A stretch of 64,000 bases of DNA from Hypomesus transpacificus. Lineage: Eukaryota > Chordata > Actinopteri > Osmeriformes > Osmeridae. This document shows positions 63,801 to 64,000 of this stretch, in pieces. Where the stretch lies: NCBI RefSeq assembly GCF_021917145.1, contig NC_061062.1, forward strand, positions 13,402,521 through 13,466,520, in the 5' to 3' direction. The first letter of the stretch is position 1. The number at the start of each line of letters is the position of its first letter. Made by a program: the position numbers and the translations under genes. Below the pieces are notes generated by a model. It worked only from the letters and a program-made list of their open reading frames with translations. It did no database searches and was not told the origin of the DNA.

Positions 63801-64000
63801 CTATAGCAGGCCAATTTAACCCATTAACCGTTATCAATGGATAATTAGATACCATGTGGTTTCCCCAGAACTATAGTGCCTTCACTTTGATGCATTTCAC
63901 TATGCAGCATTAAACCAAAAAACAACAGAAAAATGCCCCCAAAAACATTTTACATGTAAAAAAACAAAACCAAAATCAGCCAGCGCACCTGTGGCGTCAG
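54844..64000 (-). CDS. evl: Ena/VASP-like protein EVL, part after the EVH1 domain
   Basis: Ena/VASP proteins bind actin barbed ends and profilin and speed filament elongation at leading edges and adhesions. Minus-strand exons: 59689-59632, 59117-59053, 58240-57359 (cassette), 57126-56849, 56520-56402, 56270-56243, 56094-56058, 55920-55860, 55663-55606, 55460-55403 and 54881-54844 (stop TAA). A possible earlier exon end is at 64000-63989. The EVH1 domain is beyond the window. Order: linker (NGPSIDDPDSQRRQMMEQHQ), proline-rich core (PAPPPPPGPPPPGPPPP), G-actin site (GLAAALAGAKLRKVQR), F-actin site (GLMQEMNALLARRRK), RKPWERSNS and the tetramerising coiled coil (FDRMKQEILDEVVRELHKVK), ending GRISTT. 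All phases agree. The 28-bp exon is a microexon. Adjacency to degs2 and yy1 matches human 14q32. Confidence 0.92.
57359..58240 (-). CDS. evl: evl large cassette exon, 882 bp, proline/histidine-rich
   Basis: Acceptor TTTTAG and donor GTAAGT; both ends are phase 1 and the length is 294 codons, so inclusion and skipping both keep the frame. It encodes VVSTLQYKVSSPPQ, a Ser run, PLSPPTAHRHQSQ, a His/Pro block (HQHSLPHPHHHPHPH) and PPSYQGMSEPQASPKKSPSP. There is no recognised domain; it is low-complexity and probably disordered. The open frame continues upstream of the acceptor as intron. The paralogue ENAH (Mena) has a large neuron-specific exon in the same part of the protein. Confidence 0.75.
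60835..60965. repeat. CCCCAGGCTAACTG minisatellite
   Basis: Two copies of a 45-bp unit (CAGGCTAAATTCCCCAATTA then ACAGCCCTGGCTAACTGCCC) are followed by four or five copies of the 14-bp unit CCCAGGCTAACTGC, so the short unit seems to have expanded from the end of the longer one. Confidence 0.9.
61852..61920. repeat. 35-bp direct duplication
   Basis: CATACACAGTGTTCTCTGAC plus ACAGCATAGCTAAA occurs twice in tandem without a difference, one spacer base between. Confidence 0.95.
62112..62171. repeat. 20-bp unit in three tandem copies
   Basis: ACCACACCCTGATTCACTTC is repeated three times exactly, in an evl intron. Confidence 0.97.
63989..64000 (-). CDS. evl: possible 3' end of an upstream evl exon
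   Basis: On the minus strand the last twelve bases read CTGACGCCACAG, followed by GTGCGC as a donor. In phase 1 they give D-A-T and a G that joins GT of the 59689 exon to make Gly, giving DATGPAVSRQNGP, as at the end of the EVH1 region. Too short to be sure. Confidence 0.35.

Larger units (their letters stand above)
59690..63988 (-). other. evl intron rich in simple repeats
   Basis: No exon of the EVH1 domain is found here on the minus strand. It contains AGACCAGGTA-type tandem repeats (60105-60200), CT-rich sequence (60480-60660), a CCAGGCTAA minisatellite (60835-60965), a 35-bp duplication (61852-61920) and a 20-bp triplication (62112-62171). Open frames on both strands have no family features. 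Confidence 0.65.

Overview
The window is vertebrate nuclear DNA, almost certainly from a ray-finned (teleost) fish. The genes are split into many short exons with GT/AG junctions and are recognisable orthologues of human genes. Long dinucleotide microsatellites, tRNA-derived SINEs with a typical teleost 3' tail and small TA-flanked DNA transposons fill the introns and spacers. No species can be named from the sequence alone. Coding exons were assembled by hand from splice sites, reading phase and protein similarity; five of the seven genes give complete open frames.

Layout: (1) 1355-13698, + strand: the last eight coding exons of mdga2 (fibronectin-III-like segment, MAM domain, GPI-attachment tail); the Ig-domain exons lie before the window. 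(2) About 13.7-25.4 kb: probable mdga2 3' UTR, then a gene-poor spacer with microsatellites. (3) 25467-27513, - strand: a four-exon F-box protein with leucine-rich-repeat-like sequence, not named here. (4) 28232-34841, + strand: mis18bp1 (KNL2), sixteen coding exons, head-to-head with the F-box gene. (5) 35428-40087, + strand: tpp1, thirteen coding exons with the catalytic residues intact. (6) 42283-45805, - strand: yy1, five coding exons. (7) 48013-52736, + strand: degs2, three exons, head-to-head with yy1. (8) 54844 to the window end, - strand: evl, everything after the EVH1 domain, convergent with degs2.

In human, MDGA2, MIS18BP1, YY1, DEGS2 and EVL are all on chromosome 14q, and EVL-DEGS2-YY1 are adjacent there, so most of the window is an old conserved block. 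TPP1 (human chromosome 11) and the F-box gene are the additions. The genes do not form one pathway: synaptic adhesion, centromere licensing, lysosomal proteolysis, transcription, sphingolipid desaturation and actin regulation are all represented.

The observations most worth a second look are: a CENP-C-like motif in mis18bp1, which eutherian MIS18BP1 lacks, and an in-frame duplication of about 117 residues in the same gene; a cluster of YY1-type sites in yy1 intron 1 plus a TCTCGCGAGA element near its promoter; E-box/CLEAR-like sites upstream of tpp1; an 882-bp phase-1/phase-1 cassette exon in evl; a minisatellite that has copied the degs2 exon-2 splice donor ten times; and a solo LTR with a perfect 4-bp target duplication in an mdga2 intron. 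I found no wholly new multi-gene system.
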